Below are positions 31,786 to 43,290 of a stretch of 64,000 nt of DNA, piece after piece. A program made the translations under genes and the position numbers. How positions within the stretch are numbered: position 1 is the stretch's first letter; each line of letters starts with the position of its first letter. Source of the stretch: Heliocidaris erythrogramma. Taxonomy: Eukaryota > Echinodermata > Echinoidea > Camarodonta > Echinometridae. The stretch is taken from assembly GCA_025617745.1 (NCBI GenBank), contig CM046868.1, positions 18,294,615-18,358,614 of the forward strand. The letters run 5' to 3'. The notes beneath the pieces are model-generated. The model was not told where the DNA came from and did not search any database. It worked only from the letters and a program-made list of their open reading frames with translations.

Positions 31786-33265
31786 GTTAAGCTTTATTTC
31801 CACCAAAAATTATATCATCACAGTGCAGATACGAAGGTTAAGGGGTAGCACAGCGTTAATTGTAAGATCAAATGTTCGATCCTTTCCATTTTTTTTTAGG
31901 CCTACTAGTAGTACTACTACTAGGATACAGTAGTACTACTAGTAGTAGGGGCCTACATGAACATGAACTGGCATGACTGGAGTCGATTCGATTTCACTCA
32001 TTTGTCACGTTTGTTTTAATTTAAAACTTTTATTTAGCTTAGGTATTTAACACGAATAGTACACTCATGATAATACACACAACACAGGTACGTGTGGATA
32101 ATCGAGAAGATTGATTCAATTCTCAAACCTTGGTCCAGTTGGTGCATTGATAGTGCGAGCTCGAAAGTCGAAGCCTTTTCGCGATTTTATCCTTTGCCTT
32201 GCTTGCGCTTTGCTTGAGCTTGGTGCATTGCATGGTATACGAGGGGCTTTCCAGTCGATGCATGCAGCTATGCTAGCTATGGTACGCCAGTTGTGACAAC
32301 GCTAGGCGCGATGGCACTACCACGGTGCACGGTGCGCGCGGCGTATGGATCCTGGAGCCTGTGTATGGCTAGAGGGCTAGAGTGCCCAAGTCTGCGCAGT
32401 GTCTGCGCACACGCGTAACTGCGCGATTCTAATAAAACAAAACACGCAAAGAACACAAACATATTTCATATTTATCATAGCGAAAGGTATTCATCCAAAA
32501 AACGATTCAAAATATTGAAAAACGGTCTTATTTCATGCATTTCATTTACAAGCCTCAAAATGTTGTTGTTCACCGTCACGTCAAAACTCCCGAACTGTGT
32601 CTAAAATGAATGAGTGCGCAGACATGGGAACCATTGTTTTTTCAATGTTGAAATGACACGCCCGCCGTTTCTTGCCGTAAATGGCATTGTTCTTGCTCTA
32701 ATTTTGAGGACAATTTTTGCAAACTTACTATTTAGAATATCAGGAATAATATAAAATTTAGCTTTAGAGGAATTTCAGGTCAAAACCTTAGGTGCGCAGA
32801 CATCTAGGGCTCCCCATTATACATGCGACTGTGCACTACACAGCGACTACGGAACGAAGCTGCACTACTGAACTGGCATTTATCAACTATCGTGAACTAG
32901 ATCAAGACGTGTAATGGGTTTGACGAGGTGACGCGACAGTCTCCTGCGACATTTGCTCCTCCGTTCATATCTCGAATTCGAAAGGTCAAAGGTTAACGTC
33001 AAGGTCATGATTTGTTTTTTGTTAAGAACAATGTGAAGATTAGGATTAGGGTTAGGGTTAGGGTTAGGTTTAGGTTTAGGATTAACATGGCAAAGTTAGA
33101 CCGGAGCAATTGTCGCAGGAGCAAATTATGTCATGGTACCGTTTGACGAAGATCCCTCCGCTGCCACCATGTGGAGTTAGAGGCATTGGTTTATCTTGTT
33201 GGTACGCAGTATAATGACGACAGTTAGCCGACAGGCTAGTAGTTAGTTGGTAGGCCCTAGACATG
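31786..33265. other. intergenic stretch with small palindrome and telomere-like repeats
   Basis: It holds an ACT/AGT palindrome at about 31902-31948 and telomere-like repeats at 33043-33085. The rest, including a GC-rich segment around 32290-32420, shows no gene. Confidence 0.45.
33043..33085 (+). repeat. interstitial telomere-like repeats
   Basis: TTAGGG units (about four clean ones) grade into TTAGGTTTAGG variants. TTAGGG is the metazoan telomere repeat. Confidence 0.8.
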
Positions 33266-34191
33266 TTTTTTTTTTTAAGAAGTTTTTATTTTCCATTCAA
33301 TGAATAGAAACAAAACATAGCATAACATACCATATATAATATGCATCCTTAATTAACATACTTATTTAAATAATATGCATATTACAAATATGAACTACAG
33401 AATTGAAAAAAATATAATAACCCTGATTCAGTGAATGGAAGAAGAAAGAAAAACAAAACTGAAAACAAAAACCCTATAACTTATGGATAATCCCTGTACC
33501 TCCATACCTAAACTCCCACCCCCCCCCCCCCCCCACCTCCCTCTCCCCCTCCCTTTCCCAAGCGACATCTCGTCCCTCCGCGTTCAACCTCCCCTTCCCT
33601 CCCCCACCTTCCTCCGCCTTCCTATATGCCCGATTGAGCTTTGATCCATACTCAGAGATCATTTCAACAATAAACCAAGCCTACTCTATTCATTGAAATT
33701 GCTTCTGCCTCATCCCTAGGCCTAGTAAATAAACTTTTCCCTTTTTCTGAAATGACTTGGTAATAATCCTCTCTGTTCCGCTAATTTTCTTTCTTCTTTT
33801 TTGTCCTCTTGTATTTTTGTCTTTATCTCATTAGAAGTAGGGGTTTTTCTTTTAATTCTACTATTGATAAATATCATGTACTTTATCTTAATTATTATAT
33901 GATTCAATAATTGCCCTTCTCCTATATTATTTTGATCCTTGCACACCAATATGAACGCCTTTCCGGTCTATGTTTGAAATATTAGGAAGTTGAAAAAAAG
34001 TTACCCCATTCATTCCATAATATTTTTATCCTTTCACAAGTAAAAAATAAAGGGTTATAGCTTTCCTCCTCTTTATGACAAAAAGAGCATAAATTGTCTG
34101 CTATATTCTTAAATAGGTACAAATGCTTTTTTTTTGTGTAGACTATATTGTGTAACATTTTAAACTGAAATTCCCTGAGTCTACTGTTTAA

Positions 34192-35122
34192 AGTAGAACT
34201 TTAATGATTTTAAATATTGGCTTAATACTTATTATTGCATAGATGGCATAAATTAAACAAGGTTATCCAAATTCAACGCTTGGAAACATTTGAAGTAATG
34301 ATTATTATCAATTATAAAACGGTAAAATACAGCCCCCGATATAGCAGCTGAAGAGCTCCTCGAACGCTGCTGAGATATGTGACGACACACCATGGACCAT
34401 TCCTTTCTAAGCAGACGATGTCCCATAACATCTTACACATTTTTCAGAGCCTATTTTGTCATCTCCTCTTCACTTATTTCTCTTCCTTCACTAGCGTCAG
34501 TCTTAATGTTTGTCTGTTGCCTCACTCTTAACTTCGTGTATGGTATTATTTTGATGAAAAATGCAGCGTTAAAAAAATAAAGGAATCAGTCACTTGTAAA
34601 CAAAATAAGACGCCATTGTATTTTCAGCTGCTTGCACCGGGGCATGTTCGGCGTTTCAAGAGGGAACGAATACCATCCTGCTATTATTCGGAGGGCTTTT
34701 CAATTTGAAAGTGGGGTTTATTTCATTGATCATTGACCCTTCTCCTGTGTATTTACAATCAAACGGTTTTAGCTATCAGAAACAGTTTCACTTTCCCTTT
34801 ATAATGGTGTGAAATAAGGTCATGTTTAAATACACCAAACTCTTTATAATTTGATAAATAATTGCATTGCAATTACGTTCATTCATTATAGGACGTCGTC
34901 TGCTTAAGCAGGATCGATCCCGAGTGTGACGACATCAAAACATCGCTATATTTCTGGCGAATCCTGGATATTCCAGATGCTGAGAAGAGCTTTTATTTGT
35001 GTTGTTTTTATAATCATCAGATACGCAGTTGACATAAAACTTATAGGATTGCCATCTGTAAGCTTCCCAGTTTCTAGTGATACATTAATTGCCATATTTG
35101 TGATTTTCTTTGAATGTCTACT
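34192..35122. mobile_element. TTAA-flanked MITE, copy 2
   Basis: Same family and orientation as 16041-16972, with TTAA at 34188-34191 and 35123-35126. It is inserted in LINE copy 1. Confidence 0.75.
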
Positions 35123-35126
35123 TTAA

Positions 35127-35475
35127 GGTGTAGAGGTGTTGTGGATCAGCGGATAAGTCCCCGGACTGTGAACCACGAGGTCCGGGGTTCGAATCCCACC
35201 GCAGCACTAGCGTCCTTTGGAAAGACGTTAATCTACATTTGCCACTTTCCACCCAGGTGTTAAATGGGTACCCGGTAGGATGGCCTTTGCTTAGCATGTG
35301 CGCGCTTAACAGGCGACTGGCTGGAATGCTCCCCAGGGAGTGGAGAATGTGCATACACTGTGTGCGGGCGTGCTAGAATCCAATGACCGGGGTAATGATC
35401 ATATCTAGCGCTTTGAGCCAGTTTGGGAAAGGCGCTTTACGCTTTATAAATGCCAGGTATTATTGTTATTATTAA
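35127..35475 (+). repeat. tRNA-headed SINE, copy 1
   Basis: It starts GGTGTAGAGGTG and has a tRNA-like head with B box GGTTCGAATCC. The body TGTTAAATGGGTACCCGG, GCGACTGGCTGGAATGCTCC and CAATGACCGGGGTAAT precede the tail TATTATTGTTATTATTAA. It abuts the right TTAA of the MITE. Copy 2 is at 47893-48258. Confidence 0.75.
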
Positions 35476-36276
35476 GTGGACTTCCAAGGTATCAAAGAGG
35501 TATCCTTTTTTGAAAAATTATACATTTCTCTAATTTTTGTATAGCCTGTGGTTTTTCTGTTCTCATGTTTAATAAATCCTCATACATGTCATAATATTCT
35601 TTTTGATGTACATGTAATATCTTTTAGGGAAAAACATTTATACCTGCAAATTGAAATTCCAAGTTCAAACCACTATCTTTGACCGCATGATCATTTTTTT
35701 TCAAAAAACCTTTCCAAACATATGGAATATTCTTTAAAATTTCCAATATCTTGTTTATTTCCAATTGATCTAAACCCATTCTTTGAAGGTTTGGAATAGA
35801 TTTCACTTTTCCTTCTTCATCTACAATATAATGGAGTTTATAAACATTCTTTAAGAATAATCTTTCATCAAAATAAGTTTCTCCATCCAAGCGTATATAT
35901 GAACATATTATTAAAGATCAACTCCTTTAAGCAAAAAATGTTTCTTATTCAACCACACCTCTATCATATCTTTATAAAATTCTGGCAATGGAAACTCTAC
36001 TAAATTCATTCTGCTATTACTAAAAGATATTAACAATCCTCCGGCTTTCCGAGCTAAATATCTAAAATATTGTTTCCATTTCATATTTGTATCCCCCAAT
36101 ATATAAGCCTTTTAATCCACATAATTCTTTTCACCTTGATGAATAATTGAAAATCAGTCATTTTGAGACCACCACTGTCATAGTTTAAATAAACACTATT
36201 ATTTTATCTTTACCACCCCATAAGAAATCAAAAATAACTGTGTTCAGATCCTCCACTAACCATGTCGGTACAAGGG

Positions 36277-36917
36277 TTAGTGAAGAAACATAATTAGTTT
36301 GGACAGCACAAAAGTTTTAATAAGCTGGATTCTACCCATTAACGTCAAATCTCTCTGCTTCCACCACGTGAAATTTTTCTTTATTTTACTAAGTATTTCT
36401 TTATAATTAATTCTTTCTTGACTTTCTCTATTCAATGAAAAATATATACCCAGAATCTTAACTATCTGCTCTACTTTGCCGAAGGGTATATATACTAAAT
36501 CACTTTCTTTATGGGGTCCCAATAACATTATAAAGCTTTTATCTATATTCATTTTCAACCCTGACGTTTCCGAAAAAAACTCAAACAGCTTATCTAACTT
36601 CTTAATGGAATAAACATCTTGAACAAAAATCGTCATATCATCTGCATATAATATTTGTTTGACTTCTGTATCCCCAAACCTAATTCCATGAATTTCTGGT
36701 TCAAGCCTTATTTTGTTAGCTAATAATATTTCAATATACATAATATAAAAAGATAAGGGGATAAAGGATCCCCTTGTCTTACTCCTCTCTTAATGTCAAA
36801 GTAACCTGTTGAAATATTACCATTAAAAATACAACTTATAATATAAGGTCTTAACCCGTTCACTTGCAAAACGAAGGTCCAAAACCAAAAGCTTGTAATA
36901 CTTTGTACAAAAAACAA
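36277..36917 (-). pseudogene. LINE copy 1 reverse transcriptase core
   Basis: Two overlapping frames cover the RT palm: GVRQGDPLSPYLFILCILKY then, after a shift near 36730, IRFGDTEVKQILYADDMTIF and LGIYFSLNRESQERINYKEI. Motif order and spacing fit an L1-clade ORF2. Confidence 0.8.
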
Positions 36918-37912
36918 TGTGACACTGAATCGAATGCTTTTTCAAAATCAATAGCCAATAAATATGCCGATATAATTAGTATTATGTTTGTTGTGTGATA
37001 AATCATATTTATCGTCTATAAGTCTAATGGCTTCCCCAATATTTCTTCCCTTTAAATATCCCACCTGATCCACTTTGATTATTTCATGTAAAACTTCCTT
37101 AATCCTTATTGATAAAATTTTGCCAAAATTTTGTAGTTATAATATAGATTGGCCGAAGTACTCCGATACCGATACAGAGTATCGCATATCGTAAGCTAAA
37201 GATGTTTAATTTTAAACTTTTTGTTATGGTACAGAGGGTAATATGGATCAAAAGACTCGTAACTGGAGATCAGAAGGTAAAATGAAAAAAAAAACACTTT
37301 AAATTTCTCCTCAGACCATTCGGTGGTAATTTAATTTCTTATTGCAACCTTTCGCCTGATATGCTCAATGTAAAGTTACCCAAATATTATCAGGAAATGC
37401 TTAGTATTTGGCTTGATATGAATGTGTTTATTATAAAGGATATAAGTAATAAAAGAAAAGAAATTTTCTTTAACAACAGATATATTCAGAAGAAAGGAAA
37501 ACCATGAAAGTCTTTTCCTTAAAAATACATTAAAATTGCATCATATTACAGATGAAGAAGGTGCACTTAAGTCAGACACTTATTTCACATGTATGGGACT
37601 AGATGAAGAAGAAATGACAGTGATCAAAGACATATTTGCAAACACCCCTGGAGAATCGGAAAGTGAATTTAAAGGGCATACTTTAGTTGATGGGTTAAAA
37701 ATTGAATTTAGGTTCTGTAAAAAAGTTTTCCAATTTGAATCAGTATGTTCGAAGAATTTGTATAGGGCTTGTATTAATAAGATGGCCGACATTCCAATTA
37801 GTTTTCACAATTTAGAATCATCATACAATATGTCGGTTAAAGAAATTGAAAAAGTCTTTTATCGTCCTAGATTAAGTACCTTGGACAACAAATTGAGAGA
37901 ATTTGAATTTAA

Positions 37913-39690
37913 AAGGCGAGTCAATTAGAATCAACATTGGGGCTAAAAATGTAGTACATAGGTCCAATGACACAATTCTGACATTTTTACAGAAAAAAAT
38001 TGCCCAGTAACAAGAAATTGGTCAAAAAACTCACTAATTTGGGAACGCCCCCAAAAATTGACAGCTGATTGGCTAGAGCGATTTGACGTAGCATCGGGAA
38101 GTCCCCCGCGAAGCCACTAAGTTTGACTAATATGTTGGCAATGTAAATGAATGATAATTTATCCATTTTCATATCACTATTTATACAATTTCGACAATCT
38201 TTAAGTCCCCCAAAAGGATTTGAATAGGTTGTTTAGACATTTTAGTAGAGGTCAAATGACAAGTCTGGCATTTTTTCAAACACTTTACCCATGATAATTC
38301 CTCTTTTGGATTAGGTTTATGTTTTGGAAAAACGTAATATTTTACAGACAAGTAGACGTGTGGACAGTCGCTTTACTGCTGACAAGCTAGCTGCCTCCCG
38401 GGGGGGGGGGGGCACTCACATATATATGTCACACATGTATGTGCCGCTGTGACGTCCCCCATTTTCAACCTTCTCGGGTCGCTCCCATGATATGCGATTT
38501 TCAGATTTTCACTAACCGCACCTCGATTGGCTTCCGACTCGCTCCCTAGAATATGAGAAAACAATGCGCACAGCCCATTGTCCGGGAACGGTCGCTCCCT
38601 AGCCTCCCAGGCCAGCGCAGCGGGGAGCTGGGCGGCCTAGTGCCCCCTAACTGAACGCCTTACTAGTGCTAGCGGCGGCTCAGCGAGATCAATCTGCATG
38701 CGACATCGAGCCAGTGCAGTGGCGCGGCATGTACAGCGTTAAAAACAGCGCTGCGACCGCTGACTCAGCTCATGCACCGTATGTGTACCAGAGTAGTGAG
38801 ATCGCGAGCAGCTAAAATTAGCTCTGCCCATGAGCCCGTTCGCTCCTTAGACCCTCAAAAATGAGCTTCCTCAATTAACCATTTAGCTCCTTAGCCCCCT
38901 GTTTTGAGATTGGCAGCGGCACACCCACATCCAAAAACAGGTTGAGTGCCCCCCCCCCCCCCCCCCGGGCTCTACGGTACGGTACGGTAGACCTACCCTC
39001 TTTTTCTCCAGTGACTCCAGCTTCAGAACTGCAGACCGACTCTTGTTTTTTTAGCTCCCTGTGTTTGGCTTCCAGTTCCACAGCCCTCAGTTCCCAGTCT
39101 GATGACAGGGATAGCTGTCGGCCGCAGCATTTTATTCTTGGGCGCAAATCCTAGCTGGTCATACAGCCCCTGGCCTGAGGGCCTGACTATCGAAGTCCTC
39201 CTCCCTGAAGTGGTCACTGCAAACAGTACTGTGAGCGGAAGGGCCATCCCACTGAGCTAGCTTGCGTCAGCTTGATCCTTGAAATCCAAAATTTTTCGAG
39301 TTGCATCATCTTTAGGAAAGGTGTGCAGACTGACACCATCGCTGGTGCCTTTGCTGCACCCAGCAACAACACATCTCCTCGGCATTTTCTTGAGATATGC
39401 ACTCCTATCATGCCTATCCAAAATTCCCTGCACTGGATATACACAGACAAGCGTCGTTCGCTAGCAAGATGTTCCCGATGGTACGTCACAGGTCACCTGA
39501 CAAGGCACGTGACTGGGCCCTATTTTTCGAGGGGCGTGACAGACTAGCTGATAAACGTGCGATTTAGGCAATTTCAACGAAGCTTAGAGAAGTACACAGA
39601 TCTTTTTAATAAAAAGTATATGCGATTTCTAGCAATATTGACACAATACTTTGATATTATCATGAAATGTAATTCTAATTGACTCGCCCT
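37913..39690. mobile_element. 1.78-kb TTAA-flanked element inside LINE copy 3
   Basis: AAGGCGAGTCAATTAGAAT is mirrored by ATTCTAATTGACTCGCCCT, with TTAA at 37909-37912 and 39691-39694. The TTAA duplication points to a piggyBac-type mobiliser. The interior has G/C runs (38400, 38950) and no convincing transposase frame. Confidence 0.75.
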
Positions 39691-40164
39691 TTAAATTGCT
39701 ATATAACATTGTCTTTGTAAATCATCATTTACACAGGTTTCAATTTATAGCAAGTAATAAATGTTCTTTTTGTGGTAAAGATGAGGAAACATATAGACAT
39801 ATATTTATGGATTGTGAGACAGTAGGGACATTGTGAAAATAGTGTTCTGTTTAATCTTACAATTCTTAAAGAATTAAGCTGGAAGGAAATCCACATTGGG
39901 GTAGATAGACAATTAGTTAATCATATAGTTTTACTAATTAAATATTTAATATACCTTGGGAGAGGAAAAAATAAGCCACCGATTGCTGAAGAGATTGCTA
40001 CTTAAGAGTAAAGAAGAAGAAAAGAAGATTGCATTTGAGCGAAACACATTAACACGACATTATAAAAAATGGGAACATAATATATTATGCACTAATCAAA
40101 ACCAGAAAGATGATGGGAGGGGGTGGCCGGGTTCTGGGGCTTGATCGATCTTCGCCGCTGTAGA

Positions 40165-40300
40165 CTGCCCTTTTTTGTTTTTGTTTGTTTTTTGTTTTTT
40201 GTTTGTTTTTTGTTTTTTGTTTGTTTGTTGTTTTTTGTGTTTTTGTGTTTATTGTTTTTGTTTGTTTTCTGTTTGTTTGTTTGTTTGTTTGTTGTTGTTT
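40165..40300 (+). repeat. T/G-rich low-complexity tract
   Basis: Runs of TTTTTTGTTTG in the LINE 3' UTR. The long open frame through it is compositional. Confidence 0.7.
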
Positions 40301-40792
40301 TTTCAGGTTTGAGGGAGTGGCTATTTTTATTTGTTCGTTGACTGTTCTGTGACATTTTTAGGGGGCGGGGGCATGGCCAAATCAATCTCCGATTCATTCA
40401 GGGTGATATATATTGTTTGACTATTCAAATATTAGGTTATATTAGCAATATGATACTATGTTTTATGAAGTTATATTATGTGTTATGACTTTACAAGGTT
40501 CATGATTAGACTTATGTTAATGTTGAGATATACTATATTTTGTATGATTGAACTGAATGAATAAATAAATACTACTAAAAAAAACATAATGGGCTTAATT
40601 GAATAGTTGTACATGAAGAAGGAATACAGTTACCGCACCAAATAGCGCATTTGCTAGTATTTGCAGTGGTATAGTTTAATTTATACAACTTCCAAGAATC
40701 TTCTGTAATCTGATTGGTTTAAATCGTGTCACATAACATTCAGTGGACTGCACTGTAGCATCCATTTGCATTGGAGTGCAGACAACGTACTA

Positions 40793-40844
40793 TACCAAAT
40801 GCACTATACCTGCACTCGCCGGAGTGCAGGTATAGTGCATTTGG
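40793..40844. repeat. 52-bp near-perfect palindrome
   Basis: The arm ACCAAATGCACTATACCTGC ACTC and its exact complement are separated by GCCG. Confidence 0.9.
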
Positions 40845-40929
40845 TTTTCTGCACTCAAAATGACGTCATTCACGTCAACAATGCAAGTGGCAATGGTTTT
40901 CGGATCATGGTTCGGATAACCAATCTAAT

Positions 40930-41930
40930 GGGGTGTTGCAAGAAAGTTGTGATTGATTGCAAGTTGCAACTGATCGGTACTGACCAATCAAAATCATTGT
41001 TGCAAGCGCATCTTCTTCAATGGGCAGACTCTGAATCATGACACATTAATATAAAATACTGATATATTTAATTATTCTTTATAGGATAATTGTAGTATAA
41101 CTTGAATATTTTCCCCTTCTCTCCTTTGCCAGCTTCTCTCCACTTTTGTTTTCTTTCTTTTTCCCCTTCCTTTCTTCATGTTGGCAGTTATGTCTGCTTT
41201 CTTTCTTTTCCTATATTCCTAGTGCTCTCTCCCTCACTCTACTCTCTATCGCTAGTTCTCTTCCTTGATGAATCCCTTTTGTTCCTCTTCTTCTTTGCAT
41301 CCATTTGTAAATACGCCATAAACTGTATTCCTGCTTGCCTTGTGCACCCAGAGTAATAACTCATCGATGTATCGACGAGCTTGGGCCTGAATTTTGTTGT
41401 TGCCATGGGTGGGTTGTTCCTGCTGATATTACATTTATTTCACAGACACACCAATGTTTGTTATAACTAACCTGGTGTGATGGGGATGTGCGCATCTTCG
41501 GGTATGGTATGGTAGTTATTATCAAGAACCTGGATCATTAGGTCCATGCTGTGGTCGATGCATCGTTGGGTAGTTGTTTTCTGGGTGTATTTTGTAAATA
41601 GCTGTATATATCTCACATTTATACACTTCTTTTCTTGTTTGTTTGTTGTTGTTTTTTTGGAAATCATGAACCAGTTATCTTTGTCATATCAATTGAGGGA
41701 CCTTAACTCAACAAGCGGTGCTTCAACCAAGGTCTCCTCGTCTTTCTTCACTTTATTTTGTATACTTCTGAAATTGTGTATTAGAAGATAATTCTTGTAC
41801 TGTTATGATTACTCTCTATGCTTTGTTACATGTGTTTTCTGAAAGACAAAAATAAACTTGAACTTCAGAACGGTTGTTCTAATTTGCTAAATACAATTTG
41901 CAATTGATTGCAACTTTCTTGCAACACCCC
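40930..41930. mobile_element. TIR element (GGGGTGTTGCAAGAAAGTTG ends), 1.0 kb
   Basis: GGGGTGTTGCAAGAAAGTTG is mirrored by CAACTTTCTTGCAACACCCC, with further paired words TTGATTGCAA inside. No coding frame is supported. Confidence 0.7.
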
Positions 41931-42050
41931 ATAATTCAGGAAAGCCCTGCGCGTACTGAGCTAGCTATAAGCGCTTACTTCCTAATTTCTTCATCTCATT
42001 AAGCGCATTCATATTGTGCGACAGACTGTATCGCTAGCTGTGATTTCATT

Positions 42051-42317
42051 GGCAGATCCAGGGGGAGGGGGGCACTACCGGCCCGTGCCCCCCCCCCCCC
42101 CTTTTTGGAAGAGAAGTATGCATTTTGACCATAGACGATCCGCCATTTTCTCGATTGTGCCCCCCCCCCCCCTTTTTAGAACGAAGACCTCTTTTTTTTT
42201 TTTTTTTTGCTTGTCAGGGAATTATGTAGGGAAACTGGACCCCCATAACCCCCTACTGAGCGAATTTTGAAGGTTTGGCGGAGGATTTTTTTTTTTGTCG
42301 CCACAACCCCGCCCATG

Positions 42318-42358
<41 letters not shown>

Positions 42359-42467
42359 ACTCAGCGACTTTTCGAGAAGCTGGCGAGACCCCAAAAATAC
42401 GGGTCTACCTTTTGACAAACTTTCATTTTTGTGCCCCCTCTTTTACTCAATCCTGGATCCGCCCCTG
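42051..42467. mobile_element. MITE (GGCGGATCCAGG ends), copy 1
   Basis: It runs from GGCAGATCCAGGG to CCTGGATCCGCCCCTG, flanked by similar TGATTTCATT / TGAATTCATT. The interior has long C-runs (up to about 45 C near 42315-42358). It is the same family as 51111-51482 and 60546-60813. Confidence 0.7.
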
Positions 42468-43290
42468 TGTGAATTCATTAGCCTAGTTGTGATTTTTTAT
42501 TGTTTTTCTGTTCTCGTGTTCATTTTTTGGATATAGTTTTGATTAATATACAGTGATGGATGAATCGTGAGCGTGAATGTAGGAATACAATTCAATTATT
42601 TATTCATTTGTTTTTGGGGGAAGCTCAGTAGGAGGGGGAAGTTGTATAAAACAAACAATGCACGTTTGCATGTGCATTTGTTGGCCGAAATAATGCACGA
42701 TGTGCGAGAAGAGCCCCTGGATATACCGCACCGAGGTCCGCAGGACCGAGTGAGGTATATCCAAGTGGCGAGTCGAGCACAGAGTGAATGCACTCGCTAC
42801 CGTGCATTATGTGTATATTGTTTGGTATTCTGGATGATAGATAATACATGTATGAAGGTATAGAGTCTAAGACTATTCAAATTTGATGAGGTACATCGTA
42901 AATGAGTTCTACCCCTTTGGTGGAAACAATTTTTTTTTCTTTCTTTTCTTTTTCCTTTTCCATATTATTTAACTGGATTATTCCCGGGAAAGTGTAGTAC
43001 AATTTAAGTGTAGTACAATTTAAGATGGTAGAAGATAAGATTTGTTATATTAACGGGGGGGGGGGGGGGGAGTAGACAGGAAGAAGCAAAATCCCGATAT
43101 TTTCAGGCACGTCTTTGGGGGTTGTTTTGTTACGTGTTTTATATGTTTGGTCTTATGTTTTAATGTATTCTTTCTTTCCTTCGGGGACAGTTGGTGGCGG
43201 CCCTTGGGGATGGTCGGCTGTATATGGCGTGAGCGTGGGCACCGGCTCTTCCACTTCTCGCCGCTTGTATTTTCTCCTCCACACACATAG
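42468..43290. other. intergenic stretch before LINE copy 2
   Basis: A G-run lies at 43056-43070 and a short direct repeat GTGTAGTACAATTTAAG at about 42993-43025. The stretch just before 43290 may be LINE 5' sequence. Nothing else supported. Confidence 0.4.

Larger units (their letters stand above)
33267..37147 (-). mobile_element. L1/Tx1-like LINE, copy 1 (5' truncated)
   Basis: The minus-strand 3' end is an A-run at 33267-33277. Upstream are the C-terminal zinc-knuckle-like region (about 34080), then RT. RT motifs: RQGDPLSPYLFILCI (about 36735-36785), LYADDMTIF (about 36630-36655) and SGLKMNIDKS. It is truncated inside the RT start near 37147 (YKILAK). A TTAA MITE and a SINE (34192-35475) interrupt it, and frames carry stops. 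Confidence 0.8.
37196..40590 (+). mobile_element. L1/Tx1-like LINE, copy 3 (3' part, split)
   Basis: It starts mid-ORF2 (MFNFKLFVM-like) and continues at 37536-37912 with EGALKSDTYFTCMGLDEEEM. After an insertion it resumes at 39691 with the C-terminal CSFCGKDEETYRHIFMDC knuckle, and runs into a 3' UTR and a terminal A-rich tail near 40585. It lies head to head with LINE copy 1, about 50 bp apart. Confidence 0.75.

Noticed and set aside
33267..40590. Single twin-primed LINE insertion with an inverted 5' end
   Set aside because: Both halves have their own 3' UTR and A-rich tail, so two insertions are more likely.
42016..42536. Proline-rich and glycine-rich frames
   Set aside because: They read through C-runs in a GGCGGATCC MITE and recur at 51105, so they are repeat artefacts.
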